Assembly: GCA_964020085.1 (NCBI GenBank)
Contig: OZ026599.1
Location: forward strand, 30,859,125-30,923,124
Length of the DNA: 64,000 bases
Direction of reading: 5' to 3'
Origin: Micromussa lordhowensis
Lineage: Eukaryota; Cnidaria; Anthozoa; Scleractinia; Lobophylliidae
Shown here piece after piece: positions 29,700 to 40,527 of this stretch (positions are counted from its first letter, which is position 1; each line of letters opens with the position of its first letter). Position numbers and translations under genes: made by a program. The notes beneath the pieces are model-generated. The model searched no databases and had not been told where the DNA came from. It worked only from the letters and a program-made list of their open reading frames with translations.

Positions 29700-32600
29700 G
29701 GGGGACCAAGGGAAAATGCTCAAAAAAGTAGGTTCAATATATTGGCTTCAAAAACACCCTGGCGCAAATGCCATTATCTCCTAATTAGTATGCACTTGAA
29801 GTGCAAACATAGGACAACATTTTGCTGCAAACTGCCGCTCCATAAGTGTCCGTATACCCGAGTTATGACAATGTTGCCAAGGACACCTTAAAGGGCCATT
29901 TTCTGAGATTTTGCCAAGAAGGGACCAAGGGAAAATGCTCAACAAAGTAGCCCGACTATAGGGGCTTCAAAAACACCCTGGCGCAAATGCCATAATCTCC
30001 TAATTAGAATGCACTTCATGTGCAAACATAGGACAACATTTTCCTGCAAACTGCCGCTCCATAAGTGTCCGTATAGCCGAGTTATGACAATGTTGGCAAG
30101 GACACCTAAATCGGCCAATTTCTGAGATTTTGCCAAGAGTGGACCAAGGGAAAATGCTCAAAAAAGTAGGCCGACTAAAGGGGCTTCAAAAACACCCTGG
30201 CGCAAATGACATCATCTCCTAATTAGTATGCACTTGAAGTGCAAACATAGGACAACATTTTGCTGCAAACTGCCGCTCCATAAGTGTCCGTATAGCCGAG
30301 TTATGACAATGTTGGCAAGGACACCTAAATCTGCCATTTTCTGAGATTTTGCCAAGGGGGGACCAAAGGAAAATGCTCAGAAAAGTAGGCCAACTATAGG
30401 GGCTTCAAAAACACCCTGGCGCAAATGCCATCATGTCCTAATTAGTATGCACTTGAAGTGCAAACATAGGACAACATTTTGCTGCAAACTGCCGCTCCAT
30501 AAGTGTCCGTATAGCCGAGTTATGACAATGTTGGCAAGGACACCTAAATCGGCCATTTTCTGAGATTTTGCCAAGGGGGGACCAAAGGAAAATGCACAAA
30601 AAAGTAGGCCGACTATAGGGGCTTCAAAAACACTCTGGCGCAAATGCCATCATCTCCTAATTAGTATCCACTTCAAGTGCAAACATAGGAAAACATTTTG
30701 CTGCAAACTGCCGCTCCATAAGTGTCCGTATAGCCGAATTATGACAATGTTGGCAAGGACACCTAAATCGGCCATTTTCTGAGATTTTGCCGAGGGGGGA
30801 CCAAGGAAAAATGTTCAAAAAAGTAGGCCGACTAAAGGGGCTTCAAAAACACCCTGGCGCAAATTCCATCATATCCTAATTAGTATGCACTTGAAGTGCA
30901 AACATAGGACAACATTTTGCTGCAAACTGCCGCTCCATAAGTGTCCGTATAGCCGAGTTATGACAATGTTGGCAAGGACACCTAAATCGGCCATTTTCTG
31001 AGATTGTGCCAAGGGGGGACCAAGGGAAAATGCTCAAAAAAGTAGGCCGACTATAGGGGCTTCAAAAACACCCTGGCGCAAATTCCATCATCTCCTAATT
31101 AGTATGCACTTGAAGTGCAAACATAGGACAACATTTTGCTCCAAACTGCCGCTCCATAAGTGTCCGTATAGCGGAGTTATGACAATGTTGGCAAGGACAC
31201 CTATATCGGCCATTTTCTGAGATTTTGCTAAGGGGGGACCAAGGGAAAATGCTCAAAAAAGTAGGTTGACTATATTGGCTTCAAAAACACCCTGGCGCAA
31301 ATGCCATCATCTCCTAATTAGTATGCACTTGAAGTGCAAACATAGGACAACATTTTGCTGCAAACTGCCGCTCCATAAGTGTCCGTATAGCCGAGTTATG
31401 ACAATGTTGGCAAGGACACCTAAATCGGCCATTTTCTGAGATTTTGCCAAGGGGGGACCAAGGAAAAATGTTAAAAAAAGTAGGCCGACTATAGGGGCTT
31501 AAAAAACACCCTGGCGCAAATGCCATCATCTCCTAATTAGTATGCACTTGAAGTGCAAACATAGGACAACATTTTGCTGCAAACTGCCGCTCCATAAGTG
31601 TCCGTATAGCCGAGTTATGACAATGTTGGCAAGGACACCTAAATCGGCCATTTTCTGAGATTTTGCCAAGGGGGGACCAAGGGAAAATGCACAAAAAAGT
31701 AGGCCGACTATAGGGGCTTCAAAAACACCCTGGCGCAAATGCCATCATCTCCTAATTAGTATCCACTTCAAGTGCAAACATAGGAAAACATTTTGTTGCA
31801 AACTGTCGCTCCATAAGTGTCCGTATAGCCGAGTTATGACAATGTTGGCAAGGACACCTAAATCGGCCATTTTCTGAGATTGTGCCAAGGGGGGACCAAG
31901 GGAAAATGCTCAAAAAAGTAGGCCGACTATAGGGGCTTCAAAAACACCCTGGCGCAAATTCCATCATCTCTTAATTAGTATGCACTTGAAGTGCAAACAT
32001 AGGACAACATTTTGCTCCAAACTGCCGCTCCATAAGTGTCCGTATAGCGGAGTTATGACAATGTTGGCAAGGACACCTAAATCGGCAATTTTCTGAGATT
32101 TTGCCAAGGGGGGACCAAGGGAAAATGCTCAAAAAAAAAGGCCGCCTATAGGGGCTTAAAAAACACCCTGGCGCAAATGCCATCATCTCCTAATTAGTAT
32201 GCACTTGAAGTGCAAACATAGGACAACATTTTGCTGCAAACTGCCGCTCCGTAAGTGTCCGTATAGCCGAGTTATGACAATGTTGGCAAGGACACCTAAA
32301 TCGGCCATTTTCTGAGATTTTGCCAAGGGGGGACCAAGGGAAAATAATCAAAAAAGTAGGCCGACTATAGGGGCTTCAAAAACACCCTGGCGCAAATGCC
32401 ATCATCTCCTAATTAGTATGCACTTGAAGTGCAAACATAGGACAACATTTTGCTGCAAACGGCCGCTCCATAAGTGTCCGTATAGCCGAGTTATGACAAT
32501 GTTGGCAAGGACACCCAAATCGGCCATTTTCTGAGATTTTGCCAAGTGGGGACCATGGGAAAATGCTCAAAAAAGTAGGCTGACTATAGGGGCTACAAAA

Positions 32601-35600
32601 TTACCCTGGCGCAAATGCCATCATCTCCTAATTAGTATGCACTTTAAGTGCAAACATAAAACAGTATTTTACTGCAAACTGCCGCTCCATAAGTGTCCGT
32701 ATAGCCGAGTTATGACAATGTTGGCAAGGACACCTAAATCGGCCATTTTCTGAGATTTTGCCAAGGGGGGACCAAGGGAAAATGCTCAAAAATGTAGGCC
32801 GACTATTGGGGCTTCAAAAACACCCTGGTGCAAATGCCATCATCTCCTAATTGGTATGCACTTGAAGTGCAAACATAGGACAAAATTTTGCCGCAAACTG
32901 CGCTCCATAAGTGTCCGTATAGCCGAGTTATGACAATGTTGGCAAGGACACCTAAATCGGCCATTTTCTGAGATTTTGCCAAGGGGGGACCAAGGGAAAA
33001 TGCTCAAAAAAGTAGGCCGACTATAGGGGCTTCAAAAACACCCTGGCGCAAATGCCATCATCTCCTAATTAGTATGCACTTGAAGTGCAAACATAGGACA
33101 ACATTTTGCTGCAAACTGCCGCTCCATAAGTGTCCGTATAGCCGAGTTATGACAATGTTGGCAAGGACACCTAAATCGGCCATTTTCTGAGATTTTGCCA
33201 AGGGGGACCAAGGGAAAATGCTCAAAAAAGTAGGTTCAATATATTGGCTTCAAAAACACCCTGGCGCAAATGCCATTATCTCCTAATTAGTATGCACTTG
33301 AAGTGCAAACATAGGACAACATTTTGCTGCAAACTGCCGCTCCATAAGTGTCCGTATACCCGAGTTATGACAATGTTGCCAAGGACACCTTAAAGGGCCA
33401 TTTTCTGAGATTTTGCCAAGGGGCAACCAAGGGAAAATGCTCAAAAACGTAGGCCGACTATAGGTGCTTCAAAAACACCCTGGCGCAAATGCCATCATCT
33501 CCTAATTAGTATGCACTTCAAGTGCAACCATAGGACAACATTCTGCTGCAAACTGATGCTCCATAAGTGTCCGTATAGCCGAGTTATGACAATGTTGGCA
33601 AGGACACCTAAATCGGCCATTTTCTGAGATTTTGCCAAGGGGGAACCAAGGGAAAATGCTCAAAAAAGTAGGCCGACTATAGGGGCTTCAAAAACACCCT
33701 GGCGCAAATACCATTATCTCCTAATTAGAATGCACTTGAAGTGCACACATAGGACAACATTTTGCTGCAAACTGCCGCTCCATAAGTGTCCGTATAGCCG
33801 AGTTATGACAATGTTGGCAAGGACACCTAAATCGGCCAATTTCTGAGATTTTGCCAAGAGTGGACCAAGGGAAAATGCTCAAAAAAGTAGGCCGACTATA
33901 GGGGCTTCAAAAACATCCTGGCGCAAATGCCATCATCTCCTAATTAGTATGCACTTGAAGTGCAAACATAGGACAACATTTTGCTGCAAACTGCCGCTCC
34001 ATAAGTGTCCGTATAGCCGAGTTATGACAATGTTGGCAAGGACACCTAAATCGGCCATTTTCTGAGATTTTGCCAAGGGGGACCAAGGGAAAATGCTCAA
34101 AAAAGTAGGTTCAATATATTGGCTTCAAAAACACCCTGGCGCAAATGCCATTATCTCCTAATTAGTATGCACTTGAAGTGCAAACATAGGACAACATTTT
34201 GCTGCAAACTGCCGCTCCATAAGTGTCCGTATACCCGAGTTATGACAATGTTGCCAAGGACACCTTAAAGGGCCATTTTCTGAGATTTTGCCAAGAAGGG
34301 ACCAAGGGAAAATGCTCAAAAAAGTAGCCCGACTATAGGGGCTTCAAAAACACCCTGGCGCAAATGCCATAATCTCCTAATTAGAATGCACTTCATGTGC
34401 AAACATAGGACAACATTTTCCTGCAAACTGCCGCTCCATAAGTGTCCGTATAGCCGAGTTATGACAATGTTGGCAAGGACACCTAAATCGGCCAATTTCT
34501 GAGATTTTGCCAAGAGTGGACCAAGGGAAAATGCTCAAAAAAGTAGGCCGATTAAGGGGCTTCAAAAACACCCTGGCGCAAATGACATCATCTCCTAATT
34601 AGTATGCACTTGAAGTGCAAACATAGGACAACATTTTGCTGCAAACGGCCGCTCCATAAGTGTCCGTATAGCCGAGTTATGACAATGTTGGCAAGGACAC
34701 CTAAATCTGCCATTTTCTGAGATTTTGCCAAGGGGGGACCAAAGGAAAATGCTCAGAAAAGTAGGCCAACTATAGGGGCTTCAAAAACACCCTGGCGCAA
34801 ATGCCATCATCTCCTAATTAGAATGCACTTCATGTGCAAACATAGGACAACATTTTCCTGCAAACTGCCGCTCCATAAGTGTCCGTATAGCCGAGTTATG
34901 ACAATGTTGGCAAGGACACCTAAGTCGGCCATTTTCTGAGATTTTGCCAAGGGGGGACCAAGGGAAAATGCTCAAAAAAGTAGGCCGACTATAGGGGCTT
35001 AAAAAACACCCTGGGGCAAATGCCATCATGTCCTAATTAGTATGCACTTGAAGTGCAAACATAGGACAACATTTTGCTGCAAACTGCCGCTCCATAAGTG
35101 TCCGTATAGCCGAGTTATGACAATGTTGGCAAGGACACCTAAATCGGCCATTTTCTGAGATTTTGCCAAGGGGGGACCAAAGGAAAATGCACAAAAAAGT
35201 AGGCCGACTATAGGGGCTTCAAAAACACTCTGGCGCAAATGCCATCATCTCCTAATTAGTATCCATTTCAAGTGCAAACATAGGAAAACATTTTGCTGCA
35301 AACTGCCGCTCCATAAGTGTCCGTATAGCCGAATTATGACAATGTTGGCAAGGACACCTAAATCGGCCATTTTCTGAGATTTTGCCGAGGGGGGACCAAG
35401 GAAAAATGTTCAAAAAAGTAGGCCGACTAAAGGGGCTTCAAAAACACCCTGGCGCAAATTCCATCATATCCTAATTAGTATGCACTTGAAGTGCAAACAT
35501 AGGACAACATTTTGCTGCAAACTGCCGCTCCATAAGTGTCCGTATAGCCGAGTTATGACAATGTTGGCAGGGACACCTAAATCGGCCATTTTCTGAGATT

Positions 35601-36920
35601 GTGCCAAGGGGGGACCAAGGGAAAATGCTCAAAAAAGTAGGCCGACTATAGGGGCTTCAAAAACACCCTGGCGCAAATTCCATCATCTCCTAATTAGTAT
35701 GCACTTGAAGTGCAAACATAGGACAACATTTTGCTCCAAACTGCCGCTCCATAAGTGTCCGTATAGCGGAGTTATGACAATGTTGGCAAGGACACCTATA
35801 TCGGCCGTTTTCTGAGATTTTGCCAAGGGGGGACCAAGGGAAAATGCTCAAAAAAGTAGGTTGACTATATTGGCTTCAAAAACACCCTGGCGCAAATGCC
35901 ATCATCTCCTAATTAGTATGCACTTGAAGTGCAAACATAGGACAACATTTTGCTGCAAACTGCCGCTCCATAAGTGTCCGTATAGCCGAGTTATGACAAT
36001 GTTGGCAAGGACACCTAAATCGGCCATTTTCTGAGATTTTGCCAAGGGGGGACCAAGGAAAAATGCTCAAAAAAGTAGGCCGACTATAGGGGCTTCAAAA
36101 ACACCCTGGCGCAAATTCCATCATCTCCTAATTAGTATGCACTTGAAGTGCAAACATAGGACAACATTTTGCTGCAAACTGCCGCTCCGTAAGTGTCCGT
36201 ATAGCCGAGTTATGACAATGTTGGCAAGGACACCTAAATCGGCCATTTTCTGAGATTTTGCCAAGGGGGGACCAAGGGAAAATAATCAAAAAAGTAGGCC
36301 GACTATAGGGGCTTCAAAAACACCCTGGCGCAAATGCCATCATCTCCTAATTAGTATGCACTTGAAGTGCAAACATAGGACAACATTTTGCTGCAAACGG
36401 CCGCTCCATAAGTGTCCGTATAGCCGAGTTATGACAATGTTGGCAAGGACACCTAAATCGGCCATTTTCTGAGATTTTGCCAAGTGGGGACCATGGGAAA
36501 ATGCTCAAAAAAGTAGGCTGACTATAGGGGCTACAAAATTACCCTGGCGCAAATGCCATCATCTCCTAATTAGTATGCACTTCAAGTGCAAACATAAAAC
36601 AGTATTTTACTGCAAACTGCCGCTCCATAAGTGTCCGTATAGCCGAGTTATGACAATGTTGGCAAGGACACCTAAATCGGCCATTTTCTGAGATTTTGCC
36701 AAGGGGGGACCAAGGGAAAATGCTCAAAAATGTAGGCCGCATATTGGGGCTTCAAAAACACCCTGGTGCAAATGCCATCATCTCCTAATTGGTATGCACT
36801 TGAAGTGCAAACATAGGACAAAATTTTGCTGCAAACTGCGCTCCATAAGTGTCCGTATAGCCGAGTTATGACAATGTTGGCAAGGACACCTAAATCGGCC
36901 ATTTTCTGAGATTTTGCCAA
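29700..36920. repeat. Large satellite duplication at the array edge
   Basis: Segment 29.7-32.9 kb is largely repeated at 33.2-36.9 kb with offsets of about 3.5 to 4.6 kb. The shared marker GTAGGTTCAATATATTGGC is at about 29730, 33230 and 34107. The marker AAAACAGTATTTTACTGC is at about 32657 and 36596. Offsets differ along the segment, so several rounds of exchange are needed to explain it. It lies next to the viral remnant, so the array edge has been active after, or together with, the fusion to the virus. Confidence 0.75.
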
Positions 36921-37107
36921 GGGGGGACCAAGGGAAAATGCTCAAAAAAGTAGGCCGACTATAGGGGCTTCAAAAACACCCTGGCGCAAATGCCATCATC
37001 TCCTAATTAGTATGCACTTGAAGTGCAAACATAGGACAACATTTTGCTGCAAACTGCCGCTCCATAAGTGTCCGTATAGCCGAGTTATGACAATTTTGGC
37101 AAGGACA

Positions 37108-37130
37108 CCTAAATCGGCCATATCCTGTTC
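37108..37130. other. Junction of satellite and viral capsid gene
   Basis: Satellite sequence matches the monomer up to AAATCGGCCAT at about 37121, where the next base should start TTTCTGAG. Instead the sequence becomes the 3' end of the capsid gene read on the minus strand. The capsid reading frame passes through the junction and continues for about 45 codons of satellite to a stop at 36996. No target duplication or terminal repeat is visible, so an end-joining or recombination break is more likely than a clean insertion. Confidence 0.85.
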
Positions 37131-38424
37131 AGAAAGGACAAGTGCATAAACCGAGTGTGCTGCATTTGTATTACCACTTAGTGTATATTTGAAAGTCAGC
37201 TTGGTCATATCATCTTTGATATCCGTTGTTTGTTTTGTTAGATCAAAGTAAATAAATGGGAAAATGGTACCGAAATTCGACCTATTGATGAGAGTATCAC
37301 CAGCATAATCACTGTCAGCATAAACATACTTCAGAACATCTCGGAAGACACGATTTGGCTCTGTACTTGGTTTGTAATGAACCTCTGGATATTCTTTTCC
37401 ATTCCCTACTTCGAGATAGCAACTGTTTAATGCTTTATCATCAGTGACATTGAAAGTGTTATACCAGAATTTATTAGCCGTCTGTGATTCAAGATTCGCA
37501 TCATTGATTATATAAACAAAAACATGTCTAGGTTTGTTAATTCCTGTTGAAATACAGAAGTTAGCCGTCTGCTGTTGTGTTAAATTACCTCTCTCAACCA
37601 ATTCACGAAGATAGGTCCACTTTCTTGTATCAAGGTATGTGCTTATGTATAATGACTTTCCATCTGCATTAAAAACAATACTAGGGACTATCAGCTGAAA
37701 TTTAGAAAGGACAACACGACAATTGTCTGCGGCCTGCCAGACAAGATTGGCGTCACTCTCGAGATCGATTTTCAACTCAATTTTGGAATTTGGAAGGAGT
37801 TCACCATGAAGGCTCTTCAAAAAGCCATACCGATTGAGTGGTATTTCTGCATTCACTGTAGAACCAGCATTAAGTAGCAATTTTCTGGCAGCAAAACCTG
37901 AATTGTAATTTGCATGTGCTGAACCTTCTTCGGCATTTCTTTTTGTGTCAATATAAAAGAATTCATTGGTACCCTGGCTTTTTGAATAACCCTGAGAATA
38001 TTCTAGAAGATTTTTGATATTTGTTGCCTGGTTAGCTTCCGAACATTCATAAACATCAACTCCATTCATCTTAACAGTCATTTTTTTTAATAAGAGAAAA
38101 TGCTGAATTGACTATCCCATTATGATCATCAGCAGCGACATCAGCTCCATCTGCTAGCTTCTCTAAATTGATATCAACTTTGAATCTAGCGTGATACCAA
38201 TCAAAAGGGGTCGTTTCTCCACTAATGTCAACAACAAAACGATGATTAGTTTTTGTCTGATGAGCATTGTTTGCGATATTTGAATTCAATGCTGTTTCAA
38301 GTTCAAAAACAACATCTTCATACACTTCTAAATACTTCGAGTTTCGATAAGTTTTCATATCTATAAGCTTTAAGTTTCGATAATTTGTCATATCTATAAG
38401 CTTTGAGTTTCGATAATCTGTCAT
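37123..38424 (-). pseudogene. Major capsid protein, Polinton/adintovirus-like, broken
   Basis: Two adjoining frames together resemble the double jelly-roll major capsid proteins of Polinton-like viruses found in animal genomes. The N-terminal part is 38071-38424 (117 residues). The main part runs from 38081 down to about 37123 (about 320 residues), with landmarks such as LLPNSKIELKI, NKPRHVFVYI, EVGNGKEYPE and FPFIYFDLTKQ. The frame changes at a run of eight A (minus strand) at 38081-38088, so a one-base gain or loss there explains the break. That run is also a classic place for assembly error. The C-terminus is cut off and replaced by translated satellite. The start sits in ATATATG and the gene begins 11 bp after the stop of the basic-protein gene. 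Role if intact: main shell protein of the particle. Family assignment is from recognised motifs, not a search. Confidence 0.8.
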
Positions 38425-38439
38425 ATATCATATGTTTAC
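38341..38439. repeat. 33-bp triplication over the capsid gene start
   Basis: Three exact-length 33-bp units begin GTTTCGATAA at 38341, 38374 and 38407. They cover the start of the capsid gene and give a threefold 11-residue repeat (MTDYRNSKLID, MTNYRNLKLID, MKTYRNSKYLE) at its N-terminus. Each unit carries an ATG preceded by GATATATG or AGATATG, so the start region itself was copied. The ancestral protein probably had one unit. Confidence 0.85.
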
Positions 38440-38824
38440 ATAAAATTCCTTCTTCTAAGTTTTCCACCTGAAAGTATCTGATTTACTCTATCATTTACCT
38501 CCTGAGGAGTTAATTCTTTTGGTTTTGACAAACTTGGTGGGATTGATGCATTTGGTTCCATCTGAACAGATGGAGTTTTTGCATTCTTCTTACTTAGAAG
38601 CTCAACTATCTTATCACCAGCCTTCTTTCCAGCATATTCACCAGTTGTTGTAGCCGCCTTTGCAGCTGCACTTTTAGCTCCTGTCTTTGCAATGCTTTTA
38701 GCTGTTTTTCCAAATAGTTTGTTTCCAACTGTCTTGAAGAAGTTATACCTTCACCATGAATATGTTTTGTTACATACATATCTATATCTGGATCATAACG
38801 TTTTTTGAATTCACACTGTCTCAT
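38436..38824 (-). pseudogene. Small basic virion-type protein, frameshifted
   Basis: The first frame starts at 38824 with MRQCEFKKRYDPDIDMYV and continues to HIHGEG, then loses sense. From about 38745 another frame gives a Lys/Ala/Gly-rich stretch (AKSIAKTGAKSAAAKA), a Pro-containing linker and a C-terminal VNDRVNQILSGGKLRRR, ending at a stop at 38436. A single-base change between about 38737 and 38757 would explain the switch. The full length would be about 128 residues. High charge, small size and position between penton-like and capsid genes suggest a DNA-condensing core or minor capsid protein of the adenovirus pX/pVI kind. That is by analogy only. Its start is in ATATATG, 16 bp after the penton-like gene stop. 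Confidence 0.6.
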
Positions 38825-38840
38825 ATATTATAATATTATA

Positions 38841-39623
38841 TTATATCTCCCTAGATCGTAGAACCAGTTCAATGTTCCAATCTATGCCATTCAAATTAAT
38901 GGGAGCCCCAGATGAATCAGTAACATAAAACCGCATTGAAGATATCAAATGACCTGATACTGGACTATATGCTAGAAAATGAGGCTGGTAAGTAAATGGA
39001 AGGGATCTAACAAGATTTTCAACGGGAATAACAGCTACTCTTCTTGAAGATTGACCATCACTAATACTATCTGTTACTTTGTCACAATTAATATGTATTT
39101 CATCTACTCCTCTTGTTATATCAGGTAGAATTGCTCCATACTCTGTGTCATTAATTACTTTGGATTCAAAGCCAATCAGTTTTCTGAAATCTGAGTTGGT
39201 GAGATCTAATCGATAATTGTCATCTAATTCAACAAGTACTCGATAAGTGGATAAAACAAAATACAGATTGATGCCATACTCTTTTTTATCGTCGTCATCA
39301 GCATCCTTAACTAAATGTCCTTTATCTTTCATGTATTTTTTGATATACAAATCAATATCATCATAACTGTACATCCCATCAATGAATGTGATTGTTTCCC
39401 AATCTGTACCTTTATTATGACTGTATTTTATTTGATTGTTTCCATATGATTGTCTGATATTATACCAACTATAAGTCATAGATATTGTTCTGACAGCAAG
39501 TTCATGCTTCATGTCATGAGATAGTTTGATAGGCTCGTTGAATCTAGTGGTGAAATCACGACTCAAACTTACACCCACCTTATTTCTATTTTTTGATGAA
39601 AATCGCAATAAGAATTCACTCAT
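38841..39623 (-). CDS. Penton-like minor capsid protein
   Basis: An open frame of 260 residues, the only undamaged gene of the viral module. It starts FLLRFSSKNRNK and shows the pattern of vertex (penton) proteins of Polinton-like viruses: an early segment with SLSRDFTTRFNEPIKL, then YSWYNIRQSYGNN, then a GMYSYDDIDLYIKKYM stretch and a beta-rich second half ending in ELVLRSREI. A single jelly-roll fold and pentamer at capsid vertices are expected for the family. The start is in ATATATG and lies 6 bp from the stop of the upstream gene. An intact frame in a broken neighbourhood may be chance, since no other part of the virus could make particles. The identity is inferred from motif layout; a profile search would settle it. 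Confidence 0.6.
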   Translation of the reverse strand: MSEFLLRFSSKNRNKVGVSLSRDFTTRFNEPIKLSHDMKHELAVRTISMTYSWYNIRQSYGNNQIKYSHNKGTDWETITFIDGMYSYDDIDLYIKKYMKDKGHLVKDADDDDKKEYGINLYFVLSTYRVLVELDDNYRLDLTNSDFRKLIGFESKVINDTEYGAILPDITRGVDEIHINCDKVTDSISDGQSSRRVAVIPVENLVRSLPFTYQPHFLAYSPVSGHLISSMRFYVTDSSGAPINLNGIDWNIELVLRSREI

Positions 39624-39629
39624 ATATTA

Positions 39630-40451
39630 TTAGATTAGATAATTCTTTATGAGGTCATTCACTTGTTTGTTATCTATGACATTCAATTTATTCAATTTAT
39701 GTACTACCTTCACAAACTCCTCTCTGACATCACTACTGTCGTTTCCAGCAGACATAGACCCTCCAAGCAGCTCTAACCGTGAAAGTAAGTCTTGTGGATT
39801 ATTATAATAGACAACACCTGATCCAAGTTTTGAATACTTCTTAGATGTCCTGTGGATTGGTATTTTACTCAGTCTATTGAGATCACTGAACACAGATCTT
39901 GCCAATTCTGAGTAATTCTTTTTGCTGTTGAATCGTTTTGTCAGAAGATCAAGTGTGTCAAAGTCAGCTTGTTTGTCATATACTTTCTGGCCATTTTTAT
40001 GAGCCACAACTTTCAGATGTCCATGCAGTTTTGGAAGATCAATGATCAGGCCGCCATACTGTCCCTTTTGTGATATCTTATAGGCGTTTCTCTTTTTCTG
40101 AGTATAAATACCTTTACCGAGTGTCTTCCCGCCTTCTTCAATAATACCTATTCTTATTCTGTACTTTTGTAACAATTTAATGTTTTCAGTCAAACCATCA
40201 ATTTGTTCTTTGTTTTTACTTCTATTTTTTCCAGTTCTCGACAGTTGTCCTTTCTTTCTTCCGAGATTTTGGAGTTTTTTCCGATCTCTTTGTCATAGTC
40301 ATTTATGTCGATTGATCCATCAAGGTGTGATTTCACTATTTGTGAAGGAGTTCGGGAACTTGTAATCTATCAGTTTTTTAATCTCATCTGGCGTGAAACC
40401 CTTATCAATATCTGACTTATAAAGTGGCTTTTCTATTCTCTCAATATCCAT
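39630..40451 (-). pseudogene. Unrecognised viral-module gene, N-terminus frameshifted
   Basis: The long open part (40193-39630, 187 residues in the frame shown) begins inside a longer gene. A start in ATATATG at 40451 opens a frame of about 42 codons (MDIERIEKPLYKSDIDKG...). This stops near 40323, sense shifts to a second frame across about 40330-40280, and then to the main frame at a run of six A (40275-40280, minus strand). The main part contains a basic Gly/Lys stretch (GRKKGQLSRTGKNRSKNK), a central GGLIIDLPKLHGHLKV, a GSGVVYYNNPQDLLSRLELL segment and a helical C-terminus. I do not recognise the family. Position next to the penton-like gene, and divergent from the ATPase, suggests a structural or assembly role. 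Two frame breaks make it a pseudogene. Confidence 0.55.
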
Positions 40452-40527
40452 ATATCATTACGTTAGATAAAAAAAACTTATCTTAACTTATCTCAATTAT
40501 CTTAACTTATCTAATATATTGATATAT
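40452..40527. promoter_or_regulatory. Divergent promoter region of the viral module
   Basis: These 76 bp separate the two gene clusters transcribed outward. The region is almost all A/T and contains several copies of TTATCT (AGATAA on the other strand), at about 40480, 40494, 40508 and nearby. This GATA-like hexamer repeats at a spacing of about 8-14 bp. At both edges the start codon is part of ATATATG. No separate TATA box can be told apart from the AT-rich background. Confidence 0.5.

Larger units (their letters stand above)
1..37121. repeat. 219-bp satellite array, about 169 tandem monomers
   Basis: A 219-bp unit repeats head to tail without interruption; for example the motif ACTTGAAGTG recurs at 1, 220, 439 and 658. 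The array starts before the window and ends inside a monomer at about 37121. A block of about 110 bp, from GGACAACATTTTGCTGC to GGCCATTTTCTGAG, is well conserved. The GCCAAGGGGGGACCAAGG segment and the CTATAGGGG/CTATACGGG segment vary most. Single-base indels are common but most monomers keep the 219-bp register. Because 219 is 73 codons, many monomers show chance open frames on both strands; I see no sign that these are genes. Function is unknown; centromeric, pericentromeric or other heterochromatic DNA is an inference from size and structure. Confidence 0.98.

Noticed and set aside
1..37121. Dozens of 60-144-codon open frames in the satellite, on both strands
   Set aside because: They repeat with the monomer, are open on both strands, and depend on loss of one or two stops; the 219-bp period divisible by three explains them.
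1..37121. CRISPR-like alternation of repeat and spacer
   Set aside because: The whole 219-bp unit is repeated; there are no unique spacers, and the setting is eukaryotic.
40180..40365. Plus-strand 61-codon frame
   Set aside because: It lies opposite the N-terminal part of the minus-strand viral-module gene and has no protein character.
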